Assembly: GCA_019634405.1 (NCBI GenBank)
Contig: JAHQVI010000094.1
Coordinates: forward strand, 1-32,163
Reading direction: 5' to 3'
From: Hyphomicrobiales bacterium
GTDB taxonomy: Bacteria; Pseudomonadota; Alphaproteobacteria; Rhizobiales; Rhodomicrobiaceae
DNA: 32,163 nucleotides
A program made the position numbers and the translations under genes. This document shows positions 25,740 to 32,163 of the stretch, in pieces. Position 1 is the stretch's first letter. Each line of letters opens with the position of its first letter. The notes beneath the pieces are model-generated. The model ran no database searches. It saw nothing but the letters and a program-made list of their open reading frames with translations, and was not told where the DNA came from.

Positions 25740-26175
25740 CGCGGTTCCTTTCAGCCCACAAATGCAAGAACATTATTCCTGAATTTCCATCAGGCGGTCA
25801 CTTTGAGGCCATCTTAGCGCTAACAGGCCTTTGGTGAACATTCCCTGCCAATACCACTTTTTTACGCAAATTTGATGCGACGCAAGCAGGGGTTGTGCAA
25901 AAGAACAAATCAGCAACATGGCGGAAACATTCCAAGTCGCAGCCGAATTAACTTTCTGCATAATTATGCTTCTACTCAATTCGTTCTTACGGCATTATAA
26001 GCGTTATCAGACTGAGCTGCTAATCCACCGTCAATGAATGTCTCAATTTACCGGCTACCTGAATAACTGATTGAATATGCGGTGTTCGGAGTGGGCCTGA
26101 ATGCTTCGCCGGATTGTCAGCTGCTTTTGAGAAATTGGTCATATTGACGCCAGCTTGCGTTTGGGAGCGCAAAAC
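25740..26175. promoter_or_regulatory. Divergent region between the coiled-coil and SH3b genes, with one doubtful small frame
   Basis: A 436-nt intergenic region. On the minus strand an ATG at 25959-25961 opens a 62-codon frame ending at 25773. Its product would have a signal-like start (VSAMLLICSFAQPLLAS) and a tryptophan-rich tail (KKWYWQGMF), but it has only a weak purine-rich ribosome site, so I do not call it a gene. The SH3b gene's ribosome site GGGAG is at 26163-26167, 8 nt before the ATG at 26176. That decides this start over the TTG at 26155. No promoter could be fixed by eye. Confidence 0.4.
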
Positions 26176-27363
26176 ATGACATACCGCGTCTTGTTCAGCC
26201 GAGCATTGGCGATCACCGGGTTTCTGTTATCCGCGTGCATTTTTCCGGCGCAAGCCGCAGAGAGCTGGCGTATTATCGAGATTCAGCCTGAAGGCCGCGT
26301 ACATCTTCGCGAGGCTGCGACCAGCCGGTCGCGTATCCTGGCCTATATTCCCGGAGACGCCCGGGGTCTCAGACATCTTGGTTGTTCCAAGAAATGGTGC
26401 AAGACGGAGTTTCGCGGGATGAAGGGCTGGGTATACAGCCGCTATCTCGCGCCGGATGAGACGACGACTGAAATCACCACGCCCCGAAGGCGGGATAATT
26501 CCAGAAACGCCAGCAACAGTCGATCCGCCAATAGCAGACAGTTCGATCAACGCGACATGGCAGCCTTGTCGGAAGCCAAGATCCTTCGCGTGTTCAATCC
26601 TGTTGGCAAAGCGGTCTCCGTCTATGCTTTTCCCAGCAATACGCTCCCCATTGCCGGGAAACTGAATGAGGGGACCACCAGCGTCGAAGGGCTCGGGGCA
26701 TGCGTGAAAGGCTGGTGCTATATACGCTCGGGGCCGCTGATCGGGTGGCTGCCATCTCTGATCCTTACGCCGGCGCATGACGGTTCCTCGACGAATGGGG
26801 AAACCACGGCGGCGATCCGGCTGAACTTGTCCCAGGAGCTATCGAACGAACAGGCCATCAACGGCACCATCAATACGGCGACGCAAGCGTTGCCCGACAC
26901 ACCCTATGAGACGGCCCGGCTCGTGCCGCAGGAGGGCAACAAATATTACTCGCTCGCCGGGCTTGCCGGCAAGGAAACGCTAGATATCCGGTCGAAGCCT
27001 AGCGAACGCTCCAGGGTTTTAGGCCAGCTCGACAAGAATGAAGACCGGATTGAGGAATTGAAAGACTGTTCGGGCAAGTGGTGTCTGGTTCGCGCCAACG
27101 GTATTCGCGGCTGGATCGAGAGACGGCACATGGCCGACCCGGAATTGTCGAAATCGCTCAGTTACAAGGTAAGCGGTCTGCCTTTGTGGACACCGCTCGA
27201 CGTGCTCGACCAGCCACGACAGGACGCCGACATTATCGGTGAAATTCCCTCCTACGCGGCCAGCATCGCCCCGATCGGAGAATGCAATCAGGACCTTTGC
27301 CATGTCCGCTATCTGGGAATCGCCGGTTGGGTTCAGCGCAAATATCTCCGGGCGCAGCAGTAA
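26176..27363 (+). CDS. Exported protein with four SH3b-like modules
   Basis: Protein of 395 residues with a signal peptide (ALAITGFLLSACIFPAQAA, cleavage near residue 28). Four bacterial SH3-like modules follow, at about 29-95, 135-200, 258-323 and 328-393. Each contains the same spacing Cys-X4-Cys-X8-Gly-Trp: C70/C75/GW84-85, C176/C181/GW190-191, C298/C303/GW312-313 and C370/C375/GW384-385. Modules 1 and 3 also have the L-R-X-X-X-S-R-[IV]-L strand typical of SH3b. The paired cysteines probably form one disulfide per module. A polar Arg/Asn/Ser linker separates modules 1 and 2. SH3b domains commonly bind peptidoglycan or peptides, so a periplasmic wall-associated role is likely. No enzyme domain is present. 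The C20 near the signal end is not in a convincing lipobox. Confidence 0.82.
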   Translation: MTYRVLFSRALAITGFLLSACIFPAQAAESWRIIEIQPEGRVHLREAATSRSRILAYIPGDARGLRHLGCSKKWCKTEFRGMKGWVYSRYLAPDETTTEITTPRRRDNSRNASNSRSANSRQFDQRDMAALSEAKILRVFNPVGKAVSVYAFPSNTLPIAGKLNEGTTSVEGLGACVKGWCYIRSGPLIGWLPSLILTPAHDGSSTNGETTAAIRLNLSQELSNEQAINGTINTATQALPDTPYETARLVPQEGNKYYSLAGLAGKETLDIRSKPSERSRVLGQLDKNEDRIEELKDCSGKWCLVRANGIRGWIERRHMADPELSKSLSYKVSGLPLWTPLDVLDQPRQDADIIGEIPSYAASIAPIGECNQDLCHVRYLGIAGWVQRKYLRAQQ

Positions 27364-27426
27364 CGAAAAGGGAAGACGTGATTCGGCTTCCGGGGGCCGG
27401 ACTGTGAACCGGGATCGGCAGTCGCC

Positions 27427-27804
27427 ATGGCGGTGAACAAGAAACATTCCCGGCCGATTTCGGTTGCCGACCGCCGGTTCCGCTGGTCATTTCGATCCTG
27501 GTTGCTCGATCAATCCGAGAGGGGCTCAGGTGTTAAAGGGCAGGTCGCCCGAAGCGCTCTCATTGTACAGGCAATGCACGGAAAAGGCGCAAAGCTTATT
27601 GCAATCAGCGATCATTTTGGCCACGGCTCCAGTTGGGTCTGGTGGATACCGGGCGAGGAGGGCTGCGAACCCAGTTGCACGCCCGCAATGGTGCGCGCCG
27701 TGATCATTGAAGCGCTTTCGCAAGGCTGGTGCCCGGACCAGGCAGGAGCAGATTTCCGCTGTCTTTGGCGCGATCCTTCGCGCCCGCATCTCAGCCGAAT
27801 CTAG
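27427..27804 (+). CDS. Small hypothetical protein, conserved-looking
   Basis: A 125-residue product starting 63 nt after the SH3b gene on the same strand. It begins with a basic stretch, then VADRRFRWSFRSW. The centre has SALIVQAMHGKGAKLIAIS, and the end has SCTPAMVRAVIIEALSQGWCPDQAGADFRC. The order (a 'RRFRW' opening strand, a core strand, then 'TPAMVR-X-I-X-A-X-X-X-GW-X-P') resembles short uncharacterised bacterial proteins I have seen described only as hypothetical. No signal peptide or membrane segment. No ribosome site is obvious before the ATG, which lowers confidence. It may be co-transcribed with the SH3b gene. Function unknown. Confidence 0.55.
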   Translation: MAVNKKHSRPISVADRRFRWSFRSWLLDQSERGSGVKGQVARSALIVQAMHGKGAKLIAISDHFGHGSSWVWWIPGEEGCEPSCTPAMVRAVIIEALSQGWCPDQAGADFRCLWRDPSRPHLSRI

Positions 27805-28205
27805 CCCGGACTGCCGAAGCTGTCATCGCCCCGCCCTCTGCCTGTCTGGAAAAGATCAATAGCGGCGCGGAAAAGATTTACGGCGGATCAGGTCACCGGG
27901 ACACTGCTTGAGGCTGAGGTTCGTCTGAGCCCGGGCGAGACAACCTGTTCGATTTGTCAGGGCTGGGGGTCCCGCGCAGAGTTCCCATCGCTGGCGGCGT
28001 TGCCGTCCTCGCAAAGATCTTTATCGGACGCGTAAACCTCCCGCTGGTTCTTTTTCCCGTGAACAAATGGGGCAAGGTGCTGGACAGATCCCTAAAGTTC
28101 TGCTTTTGTTCTTAGCGTTGCTAACGGAGATCTCTGCCACACGCCTGTGCGGGAGGAAATCGGAATTCCGATGCGGCGGAGGTCTCCAACGAGAAGACAC
28201 CGGTC
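27805..28205. other. Non-coding gap upstream of the Y-family polymerase gene
   Basis: A 401-nt stretch without an accepted gene. On the plus strand from about 27917 to 28114 one frame stays open for about 63 codons, with a protein-like hydrophobic run (VPIAGGVAVLAKIFIG) and an NKWGKVLDRSLK tail. It lacks an ATG and ribosome site, so it may be a gene remnant. A perfect 14-nt palindrome ATCGGAATTCCGAT lies at 28159-28172, 33 nt before the polymerase start, a possible operator. No alphaproteobacterial LexA box (GTTC-N7-GTTC or GAAC-N7-GAAC) was found. Confidence 0.4.
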
Positions 28206-29579
28206 ATGACGGACGCCGCAAACAAGCCGCTGCGCTATCTGTTCATCGATTTCAATAGCTACTTCGCGAGCGTGGAGCAGCAGGAAAATCCGTTGCTGCA
28301 GAATCGCCCGGTGGCCGTCGCGCCCGTCATGAGCGACACGACCTGCGCCATTGCCGTCAGCTACGAAGCCAAGCGCTTCGGCATTCGCACCGGAACGAAG
28401 ATCGCCGATGCAAAAAGACTTTGCCCGGACTTGCTGGTCGTTCCCGCGCGCCACGAGCTGTATGTCGACTATCACCACCGGCTGATCGAGGAGATCGACC
28501 GGCACATCCCTGTCCACAAGGTCTGGTCCATTGACGAGATGGCCTGCAAGCTCGACCGCACCGAGGCGCACCCGGACGCCGCCATCGATCTGGCGCACCG
28601 GATCAAGCAGGGAATCGCAGAACGAGTCGGCGCACATCTCAAAAGCTCGATCGGCCTTGCGCCGAGTAGCCTGCTCGCCAAGATCGCGACGGACATGGAA
28701 AAACCGGACGGCCTTGTCGTGCTGCGCGGGCGGGATCTGCCTGGACGTCTGCTGGATCTTGATTTAAGGGATCTGCCCGGCGTTGGTCCCCGTATGAACC
28801 GGCGGCTTGATAATGCGGGCGTCAGGTCTGTCGTCCAGCTCTGGCGGCTATCGCCGAAGCAGGCGCGCGCGATCTGGGGCAGCGTCGGCGGCGAGCGGTT
28901 CTGGTACGCGCTGCACGGCTTCGACATTCCCGACCAGGAAACGCAGCGCAGCGTCATCGGCCATAGCCGCGTGCTAGATCCTGACAGCCGGGTTGCGCAT
29001 AAGGCGCGTTTCGTCGCCCGTACGCTGACATTGAAGGCGGCTTTGCGCCTGCGCCGCTACGGGCTTGCGGCGGGCGGTTTCATGCTGGCTGGCGACAAGT
29101 GGGAAAAGGGGTGGGCGAGCCATGTCCGTTTTCCCCCGACGCAGGACAGCTTCGTCTTTCTGCGCTGGCTCGACGCCATGTGGCCGGGCCTCGTTGCCAA
29201 ATCGGGCGCACGCGCCAGCTTCCGGCATGTACAGATCGGGCTGTTCGACTTCGTGCCCGTCGCGCATCGCCAGCACGATCTTTTCCTTCACGCCGACAGC
29301 AAAAACTCCGTGGCGCATCGTTGCGAGGAATTGTGGGGCGTCATCGACAAGATCAACGATCAATATGGCGGCGACACGCTGACGCTTGCCTCACAGCATG
29401 GCCAGAACCTGCAATATGCCGGAACCAAGATCGCCTTCAGCCGCGTACCTGACCGTTTCGAATTCCAGCAATCGCAACGGGACAGCGCCGAAGCGCGCCG
29501 CGCCGCGATCCACGTGCAAAAAGCGATCAAACCCCGTGCTTCGGCTCGTTGGGGACGGCCGGCGTGGGCGGAGGGATGA
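28206..29579 (+). CDS. Y-family (DinB-like) translesion DNA polymerase
   Basis: Protein of 457 residues. The metal-binding acidic residues of an active polymerase are present: D15 in FIDFNSYFASVEQ and D110-E111 in VWSIDEM. This separates it from ImuB, whose catalytic residues are lost. The fingers/palm region continues with SSIGLAPSSLLAKIATDMEKPDG, and a helix-hairpin-helix follows (LRDLPGVGPRMNRRLDNAG, about 195-215). The little-finger domain has RTLTLKAALRLRR. A QIGLF at 343-347 resembles a beta-clamp-binding pentapeptide, although its position is internal. The motif FIDFNSYFASVEQ instead of the usual 'HIDMDAFFA' marks a divergent subgroup, so I do not assign dinB. No imuA or dnaE2 is adjacent. 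The ATG is preceded by a GAGAAG stretch. Confidence 0.88.
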   Translation: MTDAANKPLRYLFIDFNSYFASVEQQENPLLQNRPVAVAPVMSDTTCAIAVSYEAKRFGIRTGTKIADAKRLCPDLLVVPARHELYVDYHHRLIEEIDRHIPVHKVWSIDEMACKLDRTEAHPDAAIDLAHRIKQGIAERVGAHLKSSIGLAPSSLLAKIATDMEKPDGLVVLRGRDLPGRLLDLDLRDLPGVGPRMNRRLDNAGVRSVVQLWRLSPKQARAIWGSVGGERFWYALHGFDIPDQETQRSVIGHSRVLDPDSRVAHKARFVARTLTLKAALRLRRYGLAAGGFMLAGDKWEKGWASHVRFPPTQDSFVFLRWLDAMWPGLVAKSGARASFRHVQIGLFDFVPVAHRQHDLFLHADSKNSVAHRCEELWGVIDKINDQYGGDTLTLASQHGQNLQYAGTKIAFSRVPDRFEFQQSQRDSAEARRAAIHVQKAIKPRASARWGRPAWAEG

Positions 29580-29596
29580 TTTTGAGCGGATAAGAC

Positions 29597-29629
29597 GGAC
29601 GATCCCGCTTGCAAAGCGCGGGACCGTCC
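29597..29629. terminator. Strong hairpin between convergent polymerase and PepSY genes
   Basis: GGACG (29597-29601) pairs with CGTCC (29625-29629), and TCCCGC (29603-29608) pairs with GCGGGA (29618-29623). There is one A/C mismatch between the two stem parts and a 9-nt loop. It sits in the 58-nt gap between two convergent stop codons, the right place for a two-way terminator. A U-tract is lacking on both sides. Confidence 0.6.
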
Positions 29630-29637
29630 TCCCATCC

Positions 29638-31044
29638 TCAAGACAGCGCGCGCTTCAAGACCGGCAAGCGGGAAATGGCGATCGCATCCAGCAGCATCAC
29701 GGTGAGCAATGTCAGCCCGGCCATCGGGAAGGCCAGCGAAACCGCGAGCCCGGCAAACACCGCACCGCGCCATAAGGGCAGATTGTCGGGCATCGGCGGG
29801 GCGGCAAGCCGGGCCAGCTTCAGCGGGCGGCGCTTCCACCACATGACAACGCCGCTGACACAAAGCAGGACGACTGAAAGGCACACCACGCTATTGGCCA
29901 GCACGCTCCAGAGCCCCATTGTTCCCATATGCAGTGCAATGCCAACAGCCATCGCCTTGCCTGCAAGCGAGCAATCCTCGTAACGCACATCGGCCAGTAT
30001 TTTGCCGGTATACTGATCGATGTGGGTGGTGCGGTCCGACGTGGGATCGACGCTGTCGGTGCTCATCGAATCGCGGCTGAAAGTCCACACGCCGCTCTTC
30101 CCCGTGGGCAGGTTCAGCTGATAGCGCTCCGTAAACCCGATCTGGCGCGCCAGCCCGTCCATCGTATCGATAGTCACCGGCGTGTTGCCTGGAAGCCCTG
30201 CGATCCCGGCATCGCTCCCGGAAGCAGGCATCGGCGTCTGTTCCAGCGCCCAGGGAACTTCCTTGGGGCCATGGTTCATACTGCCATGGGTCGTATCGGA
30301 GAGCGGAACATTGTCCCATTTTTCCGCCGGAAACTGGCTCCACGCCTGCACGAATTTTCCGCCCCAAATGCCTGCCCATGCCAGACCGGATATCAGGAAA
30401 AACAGGAGAAACAGACAGACCCAGAACCCGAAGACGCCATGCAGCGATTTCCATAATGCGCGGCCACGCCCCAATGAAGGAACCAGCGCCGCCCGCCAAT
30501 GGCTGTTACGCGGCCACCACATATACAGCCCTGTCGCGATCAGCACGATCCCCAGCGAAGCGGCAATTTCGATCATGCGATCGCCAATCATGCCCAGCAT
30601 CAGCTCGCCATGCAGATTCTCCATCGTGTCATACAGACCGCTGCGGCGCGGATATTGGGCAAGGATCTGCGCCGTGTAAGGATCGACCGCAATCATCGTC
30701 GCTGTCCCGTCGCGATCGACGCGGAAGATTGCGGCAAGATGTTCGGCGCGCGGCGCGACATATTGCACAAGCGCGCCACCAGGAATTGCCGCAAGGGCGG
30801 CATCGGCCTGAGCGGAAACGGCAAGCGGCGCCTCTTTCGGCGTCACGGAGATATATTCGCCATCACGACCGTCAATAAAGGCGATCCACGCCATCGCCAT
30901 GCCGGTAATGGCGAGCATGACGAAGAAGGGGATGACATAGAGCCCGGCGTAAAAATGCCAGCGCCATGCCGCGAAATAAAACTTGTTGGGCGCAGTGGCG
31001 GACGCAGCCTGCGCAGGCGCTTGGGCAGGGTCAATCGAGACCAT
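29638..31044 (-). CDS. PepSY-associated membrane protein (iron-regulated membrane protein type)
   Basis: Inner-membrane protein of 468 residues with about four or five helices. The first is in FYFAAWRWHFYAGLYVIPFF (about 22-52). Then comes a large outside loop with a PepSY-like region (ATMIAVDPYTAQILAQYP), then HGELMLGMIGDRMIEIAASL leading to helices 2-3 (GLYMWWPR, LHGVFGFWVCLFLLFFLISG). A second periplasmic loop holds another PepSY-like piece (RTTHIDQYTGKILADVRYED), followed by C-terminal helices with VVMWWKRRP. Repeated R/W-rich helix ends (WWPR, WWKRR) are typical. Such proteins sit beside TonB-dependent siderophore or metal receptor genes and may reduce ferric siderophores; none is in this window. 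The ATG has an AGAGGAAC site. It lies 42 nt after the DUF2946-like gene. Confidence 0.9.
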   Translation of the reverse strand: MVSIDPAQAPAQAASATAPNKFYFAAWRWHFYAGLYVIPFFVMLAITGMAMAWIAFIDGRDGEYISVTPKEAPLAVSAQADAALAAIPGGALVQYVAPRAEHLAAIFRVDRDGTATMIAVDPYTAQILAQYPRRSGLYDTMENLHGELMLGMIGDRMIEIAASLGIVLIATGLYMWWPRNSHWRAALVPSLGRGRALWKSLHGVFGFWVCLFLLFFLISGLAWAGIWGGKFVQAWSQFPAEKWDNVPLSDTTHGSMNHGPKEVPWALEQTPMPASGSDAGIAGLPGNTPVTIDTMDGLARQIGFTERYQLNLPTGKSGVWTFSRDSMSTDSVDPTSDRTTHIDQYTGKILADVRYEDCSLAGKAMAVGIALHMGTMGLWSVLANSVVCLSVVLLCVSGVVMWWKRRPLKLARLAAPPMPDNLPLWRGAVFAGLAVSLAFPMAGLTLLTVMLLDAIAISRLPVLKRALS

Positions 31045-31086
31045 AAGATGTTCCTCTGACAGATTTATGAGTTCAGTTTGCGTGCG

Positions 31087-31527
31087 TCAGAGGATATGAG
31101 GCGGTGCGCGCGGACGATTCTGGTTGGATTGAAACTGATCGGCGACCGCGATCTCAATCGGTGTGTCGATCAGCGTCGCATGAAAATCTATGCTTGTCGT
31201 CTCTGGCAGGTCGCGGACGATGTCGGCTGCGCTCGTATGAATGGACCAGACGCATGCGCGCTGTTCTTCATCGACCGGCTGACTGTCCCCATCAGGGCGT
31301 AGCTGGACAAGCCCGTCTCCGGTACAGATGACAATGGTCAGCCCGCCCGAACGGACCGTCGGCATCACTCCCGGGGCCACCATGGACGACAGCGTGAATA
31401 CCGCAATCAGGGTCCAGGACAGCATCCACCGCAGCGGGTTCGCCTCGCCTTGTCGCGCAAGGACGGACAAGGCGCGAAACAGCGCAATTTCGCTCGATAG
31501 TATCTTGGCGGTGCCGCGGAGGTGCAT
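31087..31527 (-). CDS. DUF2946-like small membrane-anchored protein
   Basis: Product of about 146 residues. The frame reaches a TTG at 31533; the ATG at 31525-31527 is used here, but an ATG at about 31425 (MLSWTLIAVFTLSSMVAPG) would put the signal-anchor at the N-terminus and may be the true start. The core pattern GLTIVICTGDGLVQLRPDG followed by an RACVWSIH segment is that of DUF2946 proteins, which usually carry a Cys/His-rich motif and lie next to metal or heme uptake genes. Here the usual second cysteine of the motif is a serine. It precedes the PepSY membrane protein by 42 nt on the same strand, a frequent pairing. A metal-related role is inferred. Confidence 0.7.
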   Translation of the reverse strand: MHLRGTAKILSSEIALFRALSVLARQGEANPLRWMLSWTLIAVFTLSSMVAPGVMPTVRSGGLTIVICTGDGLVQLRPDGDSQPVDEEQRACVWSIHTSAADIVRDLPETTSIDFHATLIDTPIEIAVADQFQSNQNRPRAPPHIL

Positions 31528-31601
31528 AATCAAAGTTTTGCAGAGAATTTTGCGACGATTATGCTAAAGGATCAGTGACACTGCCAGATCAAATTTGTCG
31601 C

Positions 31602-31620
31602 AGAGCATGATAAATGCTCT
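31602..31620 (-). terminator. Perfect 7-bp hairpin downstream of the HxlR gene
   Basis: AGAGCAT-GATAA-ATGCTCT lies 39 nt after the end of the leftward HxlR regulator gene and before the DUF2946-like gene. It is a candidate terminator for the regulator, separating it from the metal-related operon. No strong U-tract follows on the minus strand. Confidence 0.45.
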
Positions 31621-31658
31621 TAATCCTGTCGGTGTCCACAACCGTCGGGCGGGCGCTC

Positions 31659-31982
31659 CTAGTCCAGATTGGTCCGGCCCCAATCGCGCAGCGCCAGCAA
31701 AATCGGCTCCAGCGTCCGGCCTCGCTCTGTCAGGCTGTATTCGACATGGGGCGGGACGACCGGATAAACCTGTCTTTCGATCAGCCCGTCATTTTCCAGC
31801 TCTCTGAGCTGTTTGGTCAGCATGCGCTGCGTGACCGTGCCAACGCTGCGCTTCAACTCATTGTAGCGCAGCGGGCCTTTAAGCAAATGGAACAGTGCGA
31901 TCCCCTTCCACTTGCCGCCAATCCGCTCCAATGCAGCTTCGACAGGACAGCCGCCCGAACAATCATATCGATCGTGGCGCAT
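31659..31982 (-). CDS. HxlR-family transcriptional regulator
   Basis: Winged-helix DNA-binding protein of 107 residues, the usual length. The family core is complete: [55 protein letters not shown] and [14 protein letters not shown]. Two N-terminal cysteines (about 8 and 12) lie before the winged helix; in several HxlR/DUF24 regulators a cysteine there senses quinones, aldehydes or other electrophiles, so redox sensing is plausible. The ATG at 31982 has a GGAG ribosome site 7 nt away. Such regulators often control a divergent oxidoreductase gene. The region to the right edge fits that layout, but only the first codons of any such gene could be inside the window. Confidence 0.92.
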   Translation of the reverse strand: MRHDRYDCSGGCPVEAALERIGGKWKGIALFHLLKGPLRYNELKRSVGTVTQRMLTKQLRELENDGLIERQVYPVVPPHVEYSLTERGRTLEPILLALRDWGRTNLD

Positions 31983-32145
31983 GAGATCTCCAAAAGGAAC
32001 ATTTTTGTGCCTATAGCACAGTTATGTACGTACTTGGCATTTTGGTCCTTAAGTAATAGTTGGGGAACATCGCAATGACAAGCAGCGCCGCAAGCAGGTC
32101 GCCGCCACAATCAAAAGCCATGCAAAACTGGGAACTTCTTGATTC
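31983..32145. promoter_or_regulatory. Region upstream of the HxlR gene with candidate operator
   Basis: Contains GTGC-CTATA-GCAC (32007-32019) and the palindrome GTACGTAC (32026-32033), 20-50 nt upstream of the regulator start. They are suitably placed for self-regulation and control of a divergent gene. A 24-codon frame begins at the ATG at 32074 after GGGGA and is not accepted as a gene. Confidence 0.4.
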
Positions 32146-32163
32146 ATGAAAACAATTCTGATC
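32146..32163 (+). CDS. Possible start of a divergent gene, cut by the window edge
   Basis: An ATG at 32146 opens the frame MKTILI, which runs to the window end. Only six codons are visible. The sequence is what many NAD(P)-binding oxidoreductases begin with, and the position opposite an HxlR regulator fits, but the ribosome site (GGGA, 12 nt upstream) is poor. Treat as a hint only. Confidence 0.2.

Noticed and set aside
28021-28205. LexA-type site before the Y-family polymerase
   Set aside because: A GTTC-N10-GAAC and a lone GTTC were seen, but not the alphaproteobacterial GTTC-N7-GTTC / GAAC-N7-GAAC spacing.

Overview
The window looks like chromosomal DNA of an alphaproteobacterium, probably Hyphomicrobiales. 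The evidence is an EipA/DUF1134 envelope protein, a 542-residue PyrG, a GTP cyclohydrolase II with a degenerate RibB-like N-terminus, and 46-nt palindromic intergenic repeats of a type common in that order. Coding DNA is moderately GC-rich. Two divergent promoter regions in the left third (4594-5033 and 7744-7994) are strikingly AT-rich. No tRNA, rRNA, CRISPR array or intact mobile element was seen.

Left third (1-10.4 kb), the most unusual part. A leftward gene run encodes a LysM plus solute-binding-domain protein, a DctP-type TRAP solute-binding protein, and a NitT/TauT-type ABC importer (permease, ATPase, and a binding protein cut by the window edge). Divergent from it is a two-module periplasmic protein: a TAXI-type binding domain followed by a second binding domain. 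That second domain is a paralogue of the one in the LysM protein; the two share an ungapped four-cysteine signature. Next to it are two dynamin-like GTPases on opposite strands, sharing a 251-nt AT-rich regulatory region. No TRAP membrane subunits accompany the TRAP-type binding proteins. My inference is an envelope sensing or membrane-remodelling module rather than a set of uptake systems.

Middle (10.4-22.6 kb), mostly housekeeping. It holds an MBL-fold hydrolase, a remnant of an IS66 tnpB, an AEC-family transporter, a Uup-type ABC-F ATPase, an OmpA-family protein, a frameshifted SMR (EmrE-like) pseudogene, a palindromic repeat, pyrG and cytochrome b561. A divergent riboflavin pair follows (stand-alone RibD-type reductase and RibA), with ribA overlapping a Tat-exported OpgG/OpgD glucan protein, then an HPP-family membrane protein.

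Right third (22.6-32.2 kb). Envelope genes come first: an EipA-domain protein with a long extra N-terminal half, a second copy of the palindromic repeat, an exported coiled-coil protein, and a protein with four SH3b modules. Then come a small conserved-looking hypothetical, a catalytically intact Y-family DNA polymerase, a PepSY-membrane protein preceded by a DUF2946-like small protein (probable metal-related operon), and an HxlR regulator facing the right edge.

Peptidoglycan- or envelope-binding modules recur across the window (LysM, OmpA-like, SH3b, EipA, OpgG). Whether these separate genes act with the left-hand GTPase/binding-protein locus cannot be decided from sequence alone.
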